DNA of 64,000 bases from Hymenobacter taeanensis (GCF_013137895.1 NZ_CP053538.1:2883001-2947000); one strand, 5' to 3'. Positions 31,837 through 41,178 are shown, counted from the stretch's first letter. Made by a program: numbers and translations. Notes: generated by a model from the sequence alone, not told the origin.

Positions 31837-31860
31837 TTTGCTTCTCAAGGTCTCTGTTAC

Positions 31861-32349
31861 TTATTCAAACTTGGGTTTGCCTTGCTCTACTTTGAGGTTC
31901 TCGGAGTTGCCAAACGGCACGGGCAAGCGCACCTGCGTGGCAATAGGCTGGCCCTTGCGGGTAGCGGGCTTCCAGGCGGGCATCTGGCCTAGCACCCGCA
32001 GCGCCTCAGTGTCGCACTCTGGGGAGAGCGGCTGAAGTACCGTGGGGTTGGTCAGGTGTCCGTCGGCTTCTACCGTAAACGTCATCACTACATTGCCACT
32101 AATCTGCTTGACGCTAGCGGCCTCCGGATACTTTAAATTCTGCTGAAAAAACGTGTTCAGGCCTTGTGCTCCGCCCGGAAACTGTGGAGGCGCATCGGGG
32201 CGGTTAGCCGCCGGTTTGGCCTGCGCCTGCATGCGGCCGGCGCGCAGCTCAATAGGCTGCTTGGCAGGTGCTGAAGTAGGAGGCTGGGTTTGCGCCTGCG
32301 CCGCAGCGCCCGAAGCTACGAGCACCAAGATGAAGAAAAGATGTTTCAT
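31861..32349 (-). CDS. Exported TonB C-terminal-domain protein
   Basis: 162 residues with a cleavable-looking signal peptide (MKHLFFILVLVASGAAAQAQ), a Pro/Ala/Gln linker and a TonB C-terminal domain: QFPGGAQGLNTFFQQNLKYP, then GNVVMTFTVEADGHLTNPTV and ATQVRLPVPF. Classical TonB keeps an uncleaved anchor to reach ExbB-ExbD; this one seems to be free in the periplasm, so it may not transmit energy in the usual way. A single-domain secreted variant is common in Bacteroidota. Confidence 0.85.
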   Translation of the reverse strand: MKHLFFILVLVASGAAAQAQTQPPTSAPAKQPIELRAGRMQAQAKPAANRPDAPPQFPGGAQGLNTFFQQNLKYPEAASVKQISGNVVMTFTVEADGHLTNPTVLQPLSPECDTEALRVLGQMPAWKPATRKGQPIATQVRLPVPFGNSENLKVEQGKPKFE

Positions 32350-32537
32350 AGGGCAGTGGTTTAGGGCGTTGGGAAGATGTAATGTTTCACCCCCGCTATC
32401 CGAACGCCGGAGAAATCTGAGATAATTGGTGCAACACCGTTAACTCATATTCTGTCTGCGTTTCAATGATGGGGCCGAGTAACCCAGCATGAGGAGTTAC
32501 ACTCCTAGACGCAAAGGTACGTCTCCCTAAACAACCC

Positions 32538-34019
32538 CTACGCTACAGGGTTCAATTCTAGTACCCGAGCGCGAGAAATGGCCAATAGGCCTACAAACGT
32601 GAGCAAACCGTTCAGGATCAGAATCTCAAACCCAAACTCATAACCCCACCAAGTCTTAGAGTTGGCATTGATAAACCACGTTACCAGCGGAGCCGCCACG
32701 CACACGTAGGGCACCAAGCGGTCGTGGAGGCCGCGGCTGGTGAACAGCCCAAACGAATAGAGGCCTAGCAACGGCCCGTAGGTGTAACCAGCCGCTTTGA
32801 ACACGGCCGTAATCACGCTCTGGTCGTTGATGGCCCGGAAGATCAGGATGATGACGATGAGCACCAGCGAGAAGCCGAAGTGAGTGAGCTGGCGTACCCG
32901 GGTCTGCTTTTTCTCCTCGTACTGCTTGATATCAAGCATGTCCACGCAGAACGAAGTAGTAAGAGCCGTGAGGGCGGAGTCGGCGGAGGCGTAGGTAACG
33001 GCAATGATGCCCAGGATGAAAACGATGCCGGCAAATAGGGAGAAGTGGTTGGTAGCCAGCAGCGGAAATACGTTGTCGCCGATTACTTTGCCGGTGGCGG
33101 GGCTAACGGGCAAGGCAATGCCCTTGGCAGCGGCAAACTGGTACAGGAGCACGCCCAGTGAGAGGAAGAACACGTTTACCACCACAATAGCAATGGTAAA
33201 CCAGAACATGTTCTTCTGGGCATCTTGCAGGTTGCGGCAGCTGAGGTTTTTCTGCATCAAATCCTGGTCTAGGCCAGTCATTACAATGGTGATGAACGCA
33301 CCGGAGGCAAACTGCTTCCAGAAAAACTTATCGTCTTTGGGGTCAGAGAAGTAGATCTGCGACATAGCACTTTCCTTCACCGTTTTTACCAGGCCGGCAA
33401 AGCCCAGGTTCAGCTCATCAGCCATCAGATAGATGCTCACCGCCACGCACACAAGCATAGCCATGGTCTGGAAAGTATCGGTCCAGAGGATGGTTTTGAG
33501 GCCCCCGCGGAAGGTATAGAGGTAAATCAGCAGAATGCTGATGCTCACGGTAACAGCAAACGGCACATTCAGGCCATCAAAGACAGCCAGCTGCAGCACG
33601 CCTGCCACCAGAAAGAGCCGGAAGGCGGCCCCTACGGCTCGGGAAATCAGGAAGAAGAAAGCCCCCGTTTTATAGCTCCAAAACCCAAAGCGCTGCTCCA
33701 GATACGTGTAGATTGACACCAGCCGCAGCCGGTAGTACATGGGCATGAGCACGGTGCCAATCACCAGGTAGCCCACAATGTAGCCCAGCACCACCGCCAT
33801 ATAGCTCCACGACTGCGTGGCCACCATGCCCGGAATAGAAATGAACGTAACACCCGAGAGCGAGGTGCCAATCATGGCAAATGCCACCATGTACCACGGC
33901 GCATTGCGGTTCGCAATGAAGAACGATTCGCTGGTAGCCTTACGCGACGTGAGCAGCGCGATGATGACCAGTACCACGAAGTAGCCCGCAATCAGGCTCA
34001 GAATAAGGGTAGGAGACAT
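32538..34019 (-). CDS. Sodium:solute symporter (SSS family), second copy
   Basis: A 493-residue inner-membrane carrier with 13 predicted helices. SSS features: ATSESFFIANRNAPWYMVAF, AMIGTSLSGVTFISIPGMVA in helix 1-2, YTFRGGLKTILWTDTFQT and GIIAVTYASADSALTALTTS in helix 8, the sodium site region. It lacks the long cytosolic loop of the other SSS gene in the window and has no small partner upstream, so the two probably move different substrates. Confidence 0.92.
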   Translation of the reverse strand: MSPTLILSLIAGYFVVLVIIALLTSRKATSESFFIANRNAPWYMVAFAMIGTSLSGVTFISIPGMVATQSWSYMAVVLGYIVGYLVIGTVLMPMYYRLRLVSIYTYLEQRFGFWSYKTGAFFFLISRAVGAAFRLFLVAGVLQLAVFDGLNVPFAVTVSISILLIYLYTFRGGLKTILWTDTFQTMAMLVCVAVSIYLMADELNLGFAGLVKTVKESAMSQIYFSDPKDDKFFWKQFASGAFITIVMTGLDQDLMQKNLSCRNLQDAQKNMFWFTIAIVVVNVFFLSLGVLLYQFAAAKGIALPVSPATGKVIGDNVFPLLATNHFSLFAGIVFILGIIAVTYASADSALTALTTSFCVDMLDIKQYEEKKQTRVRQLTHFGFSLVLIVIILIFRAINDQSVITAVFKAAGYTYGPLLGLYSFGLFTSRGLHDRLVPYVCVAAPLVTWFINANSKTWWGYEFGFEILILNGLLTFVGLLAISRARVLELNPVA

Positions 34020-34056
34020 GAGGGTGAGTTGCCAGTGATGAATTGCCAGCTGCTAG

Positions 34057-34175
34057 GTGGGTTAAGACCAGCGGGCCGGGCGGCAGTCGGGAAAAGTAAA
34101 CACCAAAGCTACCAACTAGCCGTTAACAACCGACACCCCTCACCCGGAAACCCTGCCCGGCACCCGCTAACCCAC
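34057..34175. repeat. Imperfect inverted repeat in the gap upstream of the second SSS gene
   Basis: GTGGGTTA (34057-34064) and TAACCCAC (34168-34175) are complements, with further weaker pairing inside (GCGGGCCGGGC against GCCCGGCACCCGC). Near it TTGCCAG recurs (34029-34035, 34043-34049). Use unknown. Confidence 0.4.
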
Positions 34176-34187
34176 AACAGGCAACAG

Positions 34188-35228
34188 TTACTCCCAGTCT
34201 TGCCAGCGCAGCACCTCACCCACGGCGGGAGCGTGCAGCTCGCCGCGCAGCATCTGGCCGTTGGCTACCATCTGCAGCTCCCGCAACGGCTCAGAGGCGG
34301 GCTCATCGGAGAGGTCGAAGGTACCGTAGTGCATGGGCACCACGTGGCCGGCCCGCAGAATATTTACCGCTTTGGCAGCTTCGTGGGGGTTGGTGTGGCT
34401 CATGTGCATCATGAAGGCTGGCTTGTAGGCTCCAATCGGGAAGAGGGCTATATCCAAGGGCCCAAACTGCTTTTCAATCTGCTCGAAATGGTCGGCCATG
34501 GAGGTATCACCGGCGAAGTAGATGGTACGGCCATCAGGCGTCCGGATCAGGAAGCTGCCCCACAGTACCGTGTTTAGGTCAAACAGGCCGCGGCGGTGCC
34601 AGTGGGAGGCGGGGAGGTAAAACAGCTCAAAAGGAGGTTGTCCAAGATTTTCCCACCCCATATACTCCCAGTCAATGGTAAACTGCTGCCACCAGCCGGC
34701 CTCCTGCACCGGCAGTTGGCGTGCCATGCCCCGCACTAATTTCGACATACCTAGCGGCCCAAAGACGCGCATTTGTGGATTCTGGCGAGCTAGCAGCTTC
34801 ACCGATTGCTCATCCAAGTGGTCACGGTGGCCGTGACTAATTAGCAGGAAATCAATATTCGTAAGATCTTCAGGGCGGCAAGGTAGAGGATGGCGCCGAC
34901 GCAGACCGAGCGACGAAAACAACACTGGGTCGAAGAGGAGGGTAGTTGCCTCAATACGTAGCAGAAACGAAGCGTGACCCAGCCAGACCAAGCCGTCTTC
35001 CTGGCTTTGCAAGAAGGCGGTGCAGTCTACCACTTCGGGCACCCAGGTATCGGCCTTCTTCTCCTCCTTCTGGGGATTTTCCGACAGCTGCCAGCGGATT
35101 ACGGTGCTAAAGCTGGGCTCATACAGCTCCTCCCCGTTGCAGTACTCGCTGCCAATCATTTTGTTGCCGGGGTAGTTGGGCTTGATAGTCGAAAGCTGTT
35201 CGTTGCGGACGTAGCGGGCAGCAGCCAT
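34188..35228 (-). CDS. Metallo-beta-lactamase-fold hydrolase (NAPE-PLD/UlaG-like)
   Basis: A 346-residue enzyme with the HxHxDH zinc motif SHGHRDHLD (131-139), an upstream VWLGHASFLLRI strand (GHAS at 84-87), the IYFAGDTSMADHF ligand strand and a final VVPMHYGTFDLSDEP. The order and length fit the group containing N-acylphosphatidylethanolamine phospholipase D and its bacterial relatives. No signal peptide is obvious with the ATG at 35228, although the N-terminus is basic. Substrate not determined. Confidence 0.88.
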   Translation of the reverse strand: MAAARYVRNEQLSTIKPNYPGNKMIGSEYCNGEELYEPSFSTVIRWQLSENPQKEEKKADTWVPEVVDCTAFLQSQEDGLVWLGHASFLLRIEATTLLFDPVLFSSLGLRRRHPLPCRPEDLTNIDFLLISHGHRDHLDEQSVKLLARQNPQMRVFGPLGMSKLVRGMARQLPVQEAGWWQQFTIDWEYMGWENLGQPPFELFYLPASHWHRRGLFDLNTVLWGSFLIRTPDGRTIYFAGDTSMADHFEQIEKQFGPLDIALFPIGAYKPAFMMHMSHTNPHEAAKAVNILRAGHVVPMHYGTFDLSDEPASEPLRELQMVANGQMLRGELHAPAVGEVLRWQDWE

Positions 35229-35276
35229 GCAGAAGGAGAGAAGCGGGAAAGAAGATGGAGGCAAATAAACAACAAA

Positions 35277-35303
35277 CCACCCGTCATCGAGGATGGCGGG
35301 TGG
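35277..35303 (-). terminator. Terminator of the outer-membrane protein gene
   Basis: CCACCCGTCATC (35277-35288) and GATGGCGGGTGG (35292-35303) pair with one wobble and a 3-base loop. Confidence 0.75.
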
Positions 35304-35325
35304 CTCAGAAATAAATCAGGAAGGG

Positions 35326-35934
35326 CTAGTAGCCAAAGGGCATGCCCGGCGAGTACATAGGCGAGTACCCAGGGTAGCCCGAGGTGCCGTTGCTCATGCG
35401 TAGGCCACCCGATACCGAGAAGTTCTCGGTGATGTGGTAGTCGGCCCGCAGGTTTACGCCCGAGCCCAGGTTGCCCCCAAAGCCCGCATACGGGTTTACG
35501 TTGTAGCCGCCCGGCGTGAGGTCTTTCCAGGCTGAGCCCGTGAGGGTAAGCCTGGGCGACAGCGCATATTGCCCGCCACCCTGGATGAGCATCCGGTTCG
35601 TGCCGTAGTAGCCCGGCTGTGAAGCCCGGTAACCTGCTTCGGTGCCGGGGTAGGCGTAGCCGTAGGCCACTCCCGGCGTAGTGCGCAGGAGCGTGGCACC
35701 GCCAAATACGGAGAAGCGCTTGGTAACCTGATATGCCATGGTGGGGCTGATGTAGCTGGCTGAGCCATAGCGCCCGGCAAACATAGCTCCCGCATTCAGG
35801 CTGAACGAAGTACGCTGGCTGAGGCTGCCCAGGCCCGGCGCAGGAGTGCCAGCCGCCACATACGGTAAGGTTTGGGCCGAAGCCGTAGCACCCGCAAACA
35901 GCAGGCCGAGGAGTATAAGCGTAGAACGTAGCAT
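35326..35934 (-). CDS. Probable outer-membrane beta-barrel protein
   Basis: 202 residues after choosing the ATG at 35934, which opens a signal peptide ending at SAQ. The mature part alternates polar and aromatic residues in short strands (FSVFGGATLLRT, RLTLTGSAWKDL, VNLRADYHITENFSVSGGLR) and is rich in Gly and Tyr, as in small eight-stranded porin-like barrels. The last residues are Gly/Pro/Tyr-rich (PGYSPMYSPGMPFGY) with no terminal Phe typical of proteobacterial porins, though Tyr may replace it. No named family. Confidence 0.68.
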   Translation of the reverse strand: MLRSTLILLGLLFAGATASAQTLPYVAAGTPAPGLGSLSQRTSFSLNAGAMFAGRYGSASYISPTMAYQVTKRFSVFGGATLLRTTPGVAYGYAYPGTEAGYRASQPGYYGTNRMLIQGGGQYALSPRLTLTGSAWKDLTPGGYNVNPYAGFGGNLGSGVNLRADYHITENFSVSGGLRMSNGTSGYPGYSPMYSPGMPFGY

Positions 35935-36061
35935 AAGCAGGGGGCGGAAAGCAGGGTTTCCTTTCACAAGATACGCAACATCAGCGGAGCAGGCTGCGTG
36001 CCCTTCGTGAAAAAGGAGCCGGAAAAGTAGTAACGTAGCAGCTGCTTAGCTTCGCTATACG

Positions 36062-36712
36062 ATGTCAGAATTTATTTCTTACCAGCGCTTTCCGTCTTTG
36101 GAGGTAGCGCAACCGCTGCTGGATATTCTGCGCCAGCGAGGCATTGAGTTCGAGACCGGCTTCGACCGGCCCCGGTTCGACGTGACGTTTGCCTTTAACC
36201 CAACCAGTACGTATTTCGTGGTGAAGCTGCGCCAGGAGGATTTTGAGGCGGCCCGGCTTGCGGAAGAGCAAACCAATGAGACCCTCACCGCCTCCGTGCC
36301 CATCGACCATTACCTCTATAGCTTCACCGATGGCGAGCTACTGGAAATTCTGGCCAAGCCTGATGAGTGGAACAACCTCGACGTGACGCTGGCCCGGCAA
36401 CTCCTACGCCAGCGCGGCCACGACGTTTCCCCCGATGTAGTGCAGCTCCTGCGCCAGCGCCGACTAGTGGAACTGGCCAAGCCGGAAGAAAGCCAGAAAA
36501 CCTGGATTCTGGCCGGCTACCTGATGGCCATACTAGGCGGGATTGTAGCCGTGTTCATTGGCTGGCACCTGTTCAAACATCAAAAGCAGCTGCCTACTGG
36601 CGAGAAAGTGCTGGCCTTTGCGCCCACTGACCGCCAGCATGGGCTGCGCATCTTCATCCTGGGCGTCCTGGGCACCATCTTCTGGACTGGCCTACGCATC
36701 TATACGTACTAA
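36062..36712 (+). CDS. DUF2007-like signalling-type protein with two membrane helices
   Basis: 216 residues. The N-terminal 75 residues (YQRFPSLEVAQPLLDILRQR, YFVVKLRQEDFEAARLAEEQ) resemble DUF2007, a small ACT-like putative signal-transduction domain. A middle helical part (GELLEILAKPDEWNNLDVTL) and two C-terminal transmembrane helices (about 147-168 and 195-213) follow. This layout recurs in Bacteroidota, but no ligand is known. It converges on the MFS gene with a 14-bp gap. Confidence 0.72.
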   Translation: MSEFISYQRFPSLEVAQPLLDILRQRGIEFETGFDRPRFDVTFAFNPTSTYFVVKLRQEDFEAARLAEEQTNETLTASVPIDHYLYSFTDGELLEILAKPDEWNNLDVTLARQLLRQRGHDVSPDVVQLLRQRRLVELAKPEESQKTWILAGYLMAILGGIVAVFIGWHLFKHQKQLPTGEKVLAFAPTDRQHGLRIFILGVLGTIFWTGLRIYTY

Positions 36713-36726
36713 GGCGTTAGCTAAAA

Positions 36727-37965
36727 TTAGCTCTCCGACAGCGCAGCCGCCAACTCAGCTTGGCGCAGCTGTTGCCGGGCCTGCCAGGCCACCAGTGCCA
36801 GGCAACAGGCAAACCACAGCCACGGCAGCCGTAAATCAACTACTGATAACGCCGCCAGCACCAGTGTGCTCCCAAAGCTAGCTAAGCCCTGCACGGCCTG
36901 GTTCAGACCAAATATCTCGCCCCGGTCGGCATCGGTAGTGCGCTGAGCCAGCAAGCCTTCCAGTAGTCCCTGGATCAGGGATAGAGTGAGGCAGTCGAGG
37001 GCGGTCAGGACGTAGAGGCGCGTAACCGACTGGCCTACGAACCCATAGCCGACCAGAATAGGCACGCCCACCAGGGCCAGCCAGAAAATGGCGCGGCGCT
37101 GGTTGAGGCGGTCGGCGAGGTAGGTGTAGAACAGGTAGTTGATGGCCACGCTCAACACCCCAAAAAACATGAAGAAGTACGCAATGCCGCGGGCATCCAA
37201 GTGCAGCTCCCCAATGCTGATGAAAGGCACAAAGTACGTGTAGTACCCCGTACTTAGCGTAAGCGCTACCTGCATCAGCACGATGGGGCGCAGGCCCCGG
37301 TCGGGCGTATCCTGCTCCCGCAGCCGCTGCCAGAGCGTAAGCGGGTTCACGGCCCGGATGAGCTCGGCCCGGAGCTCAGCCCCACGCACGGGGGTGCGCT
37401 GGGTATGGGTTTCACGAAGCAGCAGGCTAAGCCCCACATTCAGCGCGGCCAGGGTTACGGCCAGCGCTACCACGTAAGCCACCTGCTGGCTAGGCTTTAC
37501 CTCCCAAAGCGTAAGCACGGCGCCCGAGGCCATGGGCCCCAGCACAAACCCCAGGGAAATAATGGCGCCCTCAATCCCAAGGTTTCGGAACAAGCGCTCC
37601 GGCGGCGAAATATCCGTAATGGCCGCACGAATGGTGGCGTATATGCCGTTGGTGAGGCCGTCGCTGAAGCGGTTGGCGAAGTACAGCGTGGCTCGTACCG
37701 GGAACAGCAGGGCATTCGCCAGCAAGGTGCCCACCGCCGATAACACCAGGATAGGCCTACGCCCCCAGCCATCAGAGAGGCGCCCCAGTACCGGGGCCGA
37801 AAACAGCTGCACCCCCAGGAATATGCCCGTGCCCAGCACCATCCACAGCTGAGGCCGTGCTAGGCCGCGCACAAACTCCGGTAGCACCGGCCCGATGGCC
37901 GCGCCAATAACTACGTCAAGGAGAATAATGCTATAAAGCAGCCAAAGGCGACGGTCAGAGGGCAT
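36727..37965 (-). CDS. MFS transporter, TetA-like
   Basis: A 412-residue inner-membrane carrier with 12 helices. The loop 2-3 motif A reads GRLSDGWGRRPILVLS (about 61-76), and GFVLGPMASG fits motif C of proton-coupled drug exporters. The whole is like the TetA/DHA1 group. Substrate cannot be inferred. Followed directly by the convergent DUF2007-like gene; no terminator seen between them. Confidence 0.88.
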   Translation of the reverse strand: MPSDRRLWLLYSIILLDVVIGAAIGPVLPEFVRGLARPQLWMVLGTGIFLGVQLFSAPVLGRLSDGWGRRPILVLSAVGTLLANALLFPVRATLYFANRFSDGLTNGIYATIRAAITDISPPERLFRNLGIEGAIISLGFVLGPMASGAVLTLWEVKPSQQVAYVVALAVTLAALNVGLSLLLRETHTQRTPVRGAELRAELIRAVNPLTLWQRLREQDTPDRGLRPIVLMQVALTLSTGYYTYFVPFISIGELHLDARGIAYFFMFFGVLSVAINYLFYTYLADRLNQRRAIFWLALVGVPILVGYGFVGQSVTRLYVLTALDCLTLSLIQGLLEGLLAQRTTDADRGEIFGLNQAVQGLASFGSTLVLAALSVVDLRLPWLWFACCLALVAWQARQQLRQAELAAALSES

Positions 37966-38096
37966 GGGGGAATAAGATGGGCGTAGTGGAGGAGTAGATA
38001 TTTTTCAGCCCGTTTTGGTCATTTTACTGTGTAGCAACCCCCGAATCGGTATCTTGGCTTCGTTTAGTTTTCATTCTTACTTTCTATTTCCTTAGT

Positions 38097-38828
38097 ATGG
38101 AAAATTTTACTCCCGAGGAGCAGGCTCCAACTCAGCCTGAAATTACTATCAGCGCCGAAGAAGCAGCCCAGGTACAGGCTAGTTTCATGCGCCAGGTATA
38201 TGGCTGGATGGCCGGCGCCCTGGCACTTACGGGCGGCGTAGCTATGCTGGTCGGTTCTTCGCCGGAAATCATTGAGTTAGTTGCTGGCAACCGCCTGGCA
38301 TTTTGGGCCTTGCTTCTGCTGGAAATGTTTGTGGTGGGCTACATTTCGGCGCGCGCTTTTGACATGTCAGTAAGCGCCGTAACCGGAGCATTTTTTGCCT
38401 ATTCTGCTTTAAACGGCATCACGCTCGGCATCATTTTCCTTGTCTTCACCGCCGATTCTATTGCCTCAACCTTCTTCGTAACGGGTGGCACATTTGCCGT
38501 TATGAGCCTCTACGGGTACTTCACGCGCACTGATCTATCTCGATGGGGCAACATCCTGTTTATGGGACTGGTAGGCCTCATTATTGCCTCAGTAGTAAAC
38601 CTGTTTTGGCTGAATTCCCTGCTTTACACCATCACTTCGTTCATTGGGGTAATTATGTTTGTGGCCCTTACGGCATACGACACCCAGAAGCTGAAGGCGC
38701 TGGCGTTTGTTGGCCTCGGCGATGAGGAAACTGACCGCAAAGCCGCCGTGTTAGGGGCCCTCACCCTGTACCTCGACTTTATTAACCTTTTCCTGTTCCT
38801 GCTCCGCATTTTCGGGCGCCGCAAATAG
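38097..38828 (+). CDS. Bax inhibitor-1 / YccA family membrane protein
   Basis: 243 residues with seven transmembrane helices and a soluble, acidic N-terminus. Family features: FMRQVYGWMAGALALTGGVA at the first helix, then SALNGITLGIIFLVF, GYFTRTDLSRWGNILFMGLV, and the end TAYDTQKLKALAF to LDFINLFLFLLRIFGRRK. The two conserved acidic residues thought to form the pH-sensing calcium pore (D in AYDT and in LYLDF) are present. Likely a calcium-leak or stress membrane protein. Confidence 0.92.
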   Translation: MENFTPEEQAPTQPEITISAEEAAQVQASFMRQVYGWMAGALALTGGVAMLVGSSPEIIELVAGNRLAFWALLLLEMFVVGYISARAFDMSVSAVTGAFFAYSALNGITLGIIFLVFTADSIASTFFVTGGTFAVMSLYGYFTRTDLSRWGNILFMGLVGLIIASVVNLFWLNSLLYTITSFIGVIMFVALTAYDTQKLKALAFVGLGDEETDRKAAVLGALTLYLDFINLFLFLLRIFGRRK

Positions 38829-38852
38829 AAGCTGAAGCCATTAGCCCCGCAC

Positions 38853-38893
38853 GAAACAGTCAATCTGGCCACGTCCGGATTGGCTGTTTTTTT
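38853..38893 (+). terminator. Terminator of the Bax inhibitor-1 gene
   Basis: AAACAGTCAATCTGG pairs (with wobbles) with CCGGATTGGCTGTTT, followed by seven Ts. Confidence 0.82.
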
Positions 38894-39003
38894 ATGCTCT
38901 TAGAAAACGCTTTCTGTTGGGAACTGGCGCTTAGAGGTGTATTTGGTGTTGGAATGTAGCTGAGCAGGAAAGAAGTAAACTTTAGTTTTTTAAAACCTAA
39001 AGG

Positions 39004-39033
39004 TTGTTTTAGCTGTCTGTAGGCCTACCTCTG
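39004..39033 (+). promoter_or_regulatory. Possible promoter of the MFS gene
   Basis: TTG (39004-39006), 19 bases, TACCTCTG (39026-39033): one mismatch to the TAnnTTTG consensus and correct spacing, 18 bp before the ATG at 39051. Confidence 0.4.
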
Positions 39034-39050
39034 TTGTGGGCCACTCCTCT

Positions 39051-40232
39051 ATGAATTCAAAACGCGTATTAATCCCCCTAACCCTGGGCGGATTCGGCAT
39101 CGGCATGACGGAATTTGTCATGATGGGTATTCTGCCGGATGTAGCCAAGGCCCTGCACATCTCCATTCCTACGGCCGGGCACCTGATATCCGCTTACGCG
39201 CTGGGTGTGGTGGTGGGTGCGCCCCTGATGGTGGCCCTTACCGGCAAGCTGCCGCCCCGCAAGATTCTGGCCTTGCTTATGCTGATTTTCGCGGTGGGCA
39301 ATGGGCTGTCGGCGGTGGCACCCGGCTATGAGCTGATGCTGCTGACGCGCTTTATCTCGGGGCTGCCGCACGGAGCGTTCTTCGGCGTAGGCGCTGTGGT
39401 GGCGGGTCGGCTGGCAGAGCCGGGGAAGGAGGCGCAGGCCGTGTCCATCATGTTTGCGGGCCTCACCATTGCCAATATTATTGGGGTGCCAATTGGTACC
39501 TACCTGGGCCACACCTTTAGCTGGCGCATTCCTTTTGTGCTGATAGTAGTGGTGGCCCTGCTTACCGTGGTGAGTGTGCGGCGCCTGCTGCCGGAGCTAC
39601 CAGCCCGCGAGACCAATCTCAGGCAAGAGTTTGTGGCCTTCACCCGCCTAGAGCCCTGGCTCATTATTGCTATTACCATTCTGGGCAATGGGGGCTTCTT
39701 TGCCTGGTTCAGCTACATTGTGCCGCTGTTTACGGAGGTGGCTGGTTTCAGCCACAACGCCGTCACTATTTTGATGGTGCTGGCTGGCGTGGGCATGGCC
39801 TTGGGCAACCTGCTGGGCGGCTGGCTCACCGACCGTATGTCGCCGTTGCGGGCTACCACCTGGCTGCTGTTGGCTATGGCGGCGGCGTTGTTTACTATTC
39901 CGGTAGCAGCTCAACACCAATGGTCAACGGTGGTCATGACTATGCTTACCGGTGCGCTGGCTTTCTCTACCGCGGCGCCCATCCAGATGCTGATGATCAG
40001 GGCCGCTAAGGGCTCCGAGATGCTGGCGTCGTCGCTGAGTCAGTCGGGCTTCAATACGGGCAATGCTTTGGGTGCTTACCTGGGCGGCCTGCCCATTGCC
40101 GCTGGCCTGGGCTATACCTCGCCCGACTGGGTTGGAGGCGCGCTGGTACTTGGAGGCGTTGGCTTCGCTGCCATGCTGGTACTGCGCCGCCGCCGACAGC
40201 AGAATCAGCCGGAACAAGCTGTGGCGGCGTAG
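39051..40232 (+). CDS. MFS transporter, AraJ-like DHA1 group
   Basis: 393 residues, 12 helices. It begins LIPLTLGGFGIGMTEFVMMG, the highly typical opening of the AraJ/YdhP/CmlA-like carriers, and has GLPHGAFFGVGAVVAGRLAE and GWLTDRMSPLRATTW. These carriers export sugars, nucleosides or drugs with proton antiport; the cargo is unknown. The ATG at 39051 fits better than a GTG at 39036. Not close in sequence to the other MFS gene in the window. Confidence 0.9.
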   Translation: MNSKRVLIPLTLGGFGIGMTEFVMMGILPDVAKALHISIPTAGHLISAYALGVVVGAPLMVALTGKLPPRKILALLMLIFAVGNGLSAVAPGYELMLLTRFISGLPHGAFFGVGAVVAGRLAEPGKEAQAVSIMFAGLTIANIIGVPIGTYLGHTFSWRIPFVLIVVVALLTVVSVRRLLPELPARETNLRQEFVAFTRLEPWLIIAITILGNGGFFAWFSYIVPLFTEVAGFSHNAVTILMVLAGVGMALGNLLGGWLTDRMSPLRATTWLLLAMAAALFTIPVAAQHQWSTVVMTMLTGALAFSTAAPIQMLMIRAAKGSEMLASSLSQSGFNTGNALGAYLGGLPIAAGLGYTSPDWVGGALVLGGVGFAAMLVLRRRRQQNQPEQAVAA

Positions 40233-40429
40233 GCAATAACATACTGATTATGCCCCTGGCGCTTACCGTTAGTGCTGAGCCTGTGAGAGTAACAACTTTC
40301 AGATAAAGCTAGGCCACTGCGTAAAGCAGCGGCAATGGGCGGCCTCTGGTGAGGTGCAAATGTAGCCGAGGGAAGTGACCTAGAGAGGGGCTAACCAACC
40401 GGGATAGGGTCTTAGTAAAACTTATCAGC

Positions 40430-41047
40430 ATGATAATCCCCAACCTGCCTGCTCGCTCCCCCGATGGCCGTTGCCCCTGGGCTAACCACAATGAGCTGCT
40501 GCGCGAATTTCACGACTATGAGTGGGGCGAGCCAGTTGCCGAAGCAGGTATTTTGTTTGAATACCTGGTGCTGCACACCTTTCAGCTAGGCTTCGATTTT
40601 CCGGTGGTGCTGAAGCGGCGCGAGGGGTTTCGGGAGCTGCTGGCCGGTTTCGACCCGGAGCGACTGGCGCGGTTTGGGGAGGAGGAAATAGCAGAGCTGC
40701 TGCTGAACCCGCGTATTCTGCGCAACCGGCGCAAGCTGGAGGCCACCGTGCAAAATGCGCAAGCGTGGCTGCGGCTCCGGCAGCAGGTGGGCGGCGAGGC
40801 TGGCCTGCTGCCGTTTTTCTACCAGTACGTAGGTGGCCGCGCCCTCGACAACCGCCGCAGCGAAGCCAACCCCGTGCCCGTCTCTACACCTCAAAGCGAG
40901 GCCATGAGCCAGGATCTGAAGCGGCGCGGCTTTGTAATGACTGGCCCCGTAACCTGCTACAATATTTTGCAAACTGCCGGCCTGGTAAATGACCACCTGC
41001 TCAGCTGTCCTCGCCACGCTGAGTGCCTGGCCCTGGCGGCGCACTAG
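40430..41047 (+). CDS. tag: DNA-3-methyladenine glycosylase I homolog, pocket residues altered
   Basis: A 205-residue HhH-type base-excision enzyme. The zinc snap is intact: C15 (GRCPW), H28 (FHDYEWG), H189 and C193 (VNDHLLSC). The fold markers ILRNRRKLEATVQNA and LKRRGFVMTGPVTCYNILQ are clear. Against E. coli Tag, which I recall as having Y16, E38 and W46 around the methylated base, this protein has F27, H49 and F57 at the aligned places (LVLHTFQLGFDF instead of CLEGQQAGLSW). W17 corresponds to W6 and is kept. The lesion specificity may therefore differ. Confidence 0.85.
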   Translation: MIIPNLPARSPDGRCPWANHNELLREFHDYEWGEPVAEAGILFEYLVLHTFQLGFDFPVVLKRREGFRELLAGFDPERLARFGEEEIAELLLNPRILRNRRKLEATVQNAQAWLRLRQQVGGEAGLLPFFYQYVGGRALDNRRSEANPVPVSTPQSEAMSQDLKRRGFVMTGPVTCYNILQTAGLVNDHLLSCPRHAECLALAAH

Positions 41048-41135
41048 CGCTTAACAAGGTAGAAGTGGCCTAGGGTCTTGACGAACACACCGGCCTGCAG
41101 GTAAGCTTAAAACCTAGTAACCCCGTAAGGCCAGA

Positions 41136-41143
41136 TACCTTTG
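41136..41143 (+). promoter_or_regulatory. Possible -7 box for the oxidoreductase gene
   Basis: TACCTTTG is an exact TAnnTTTG match 35 bp upstream of the ATG; no matching -33 element is seen. Confidence 0.4.
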
Positions 41144-41178
41144 GCTGCCTTTTTAGCCGCTCACCTTCTACTTACACT

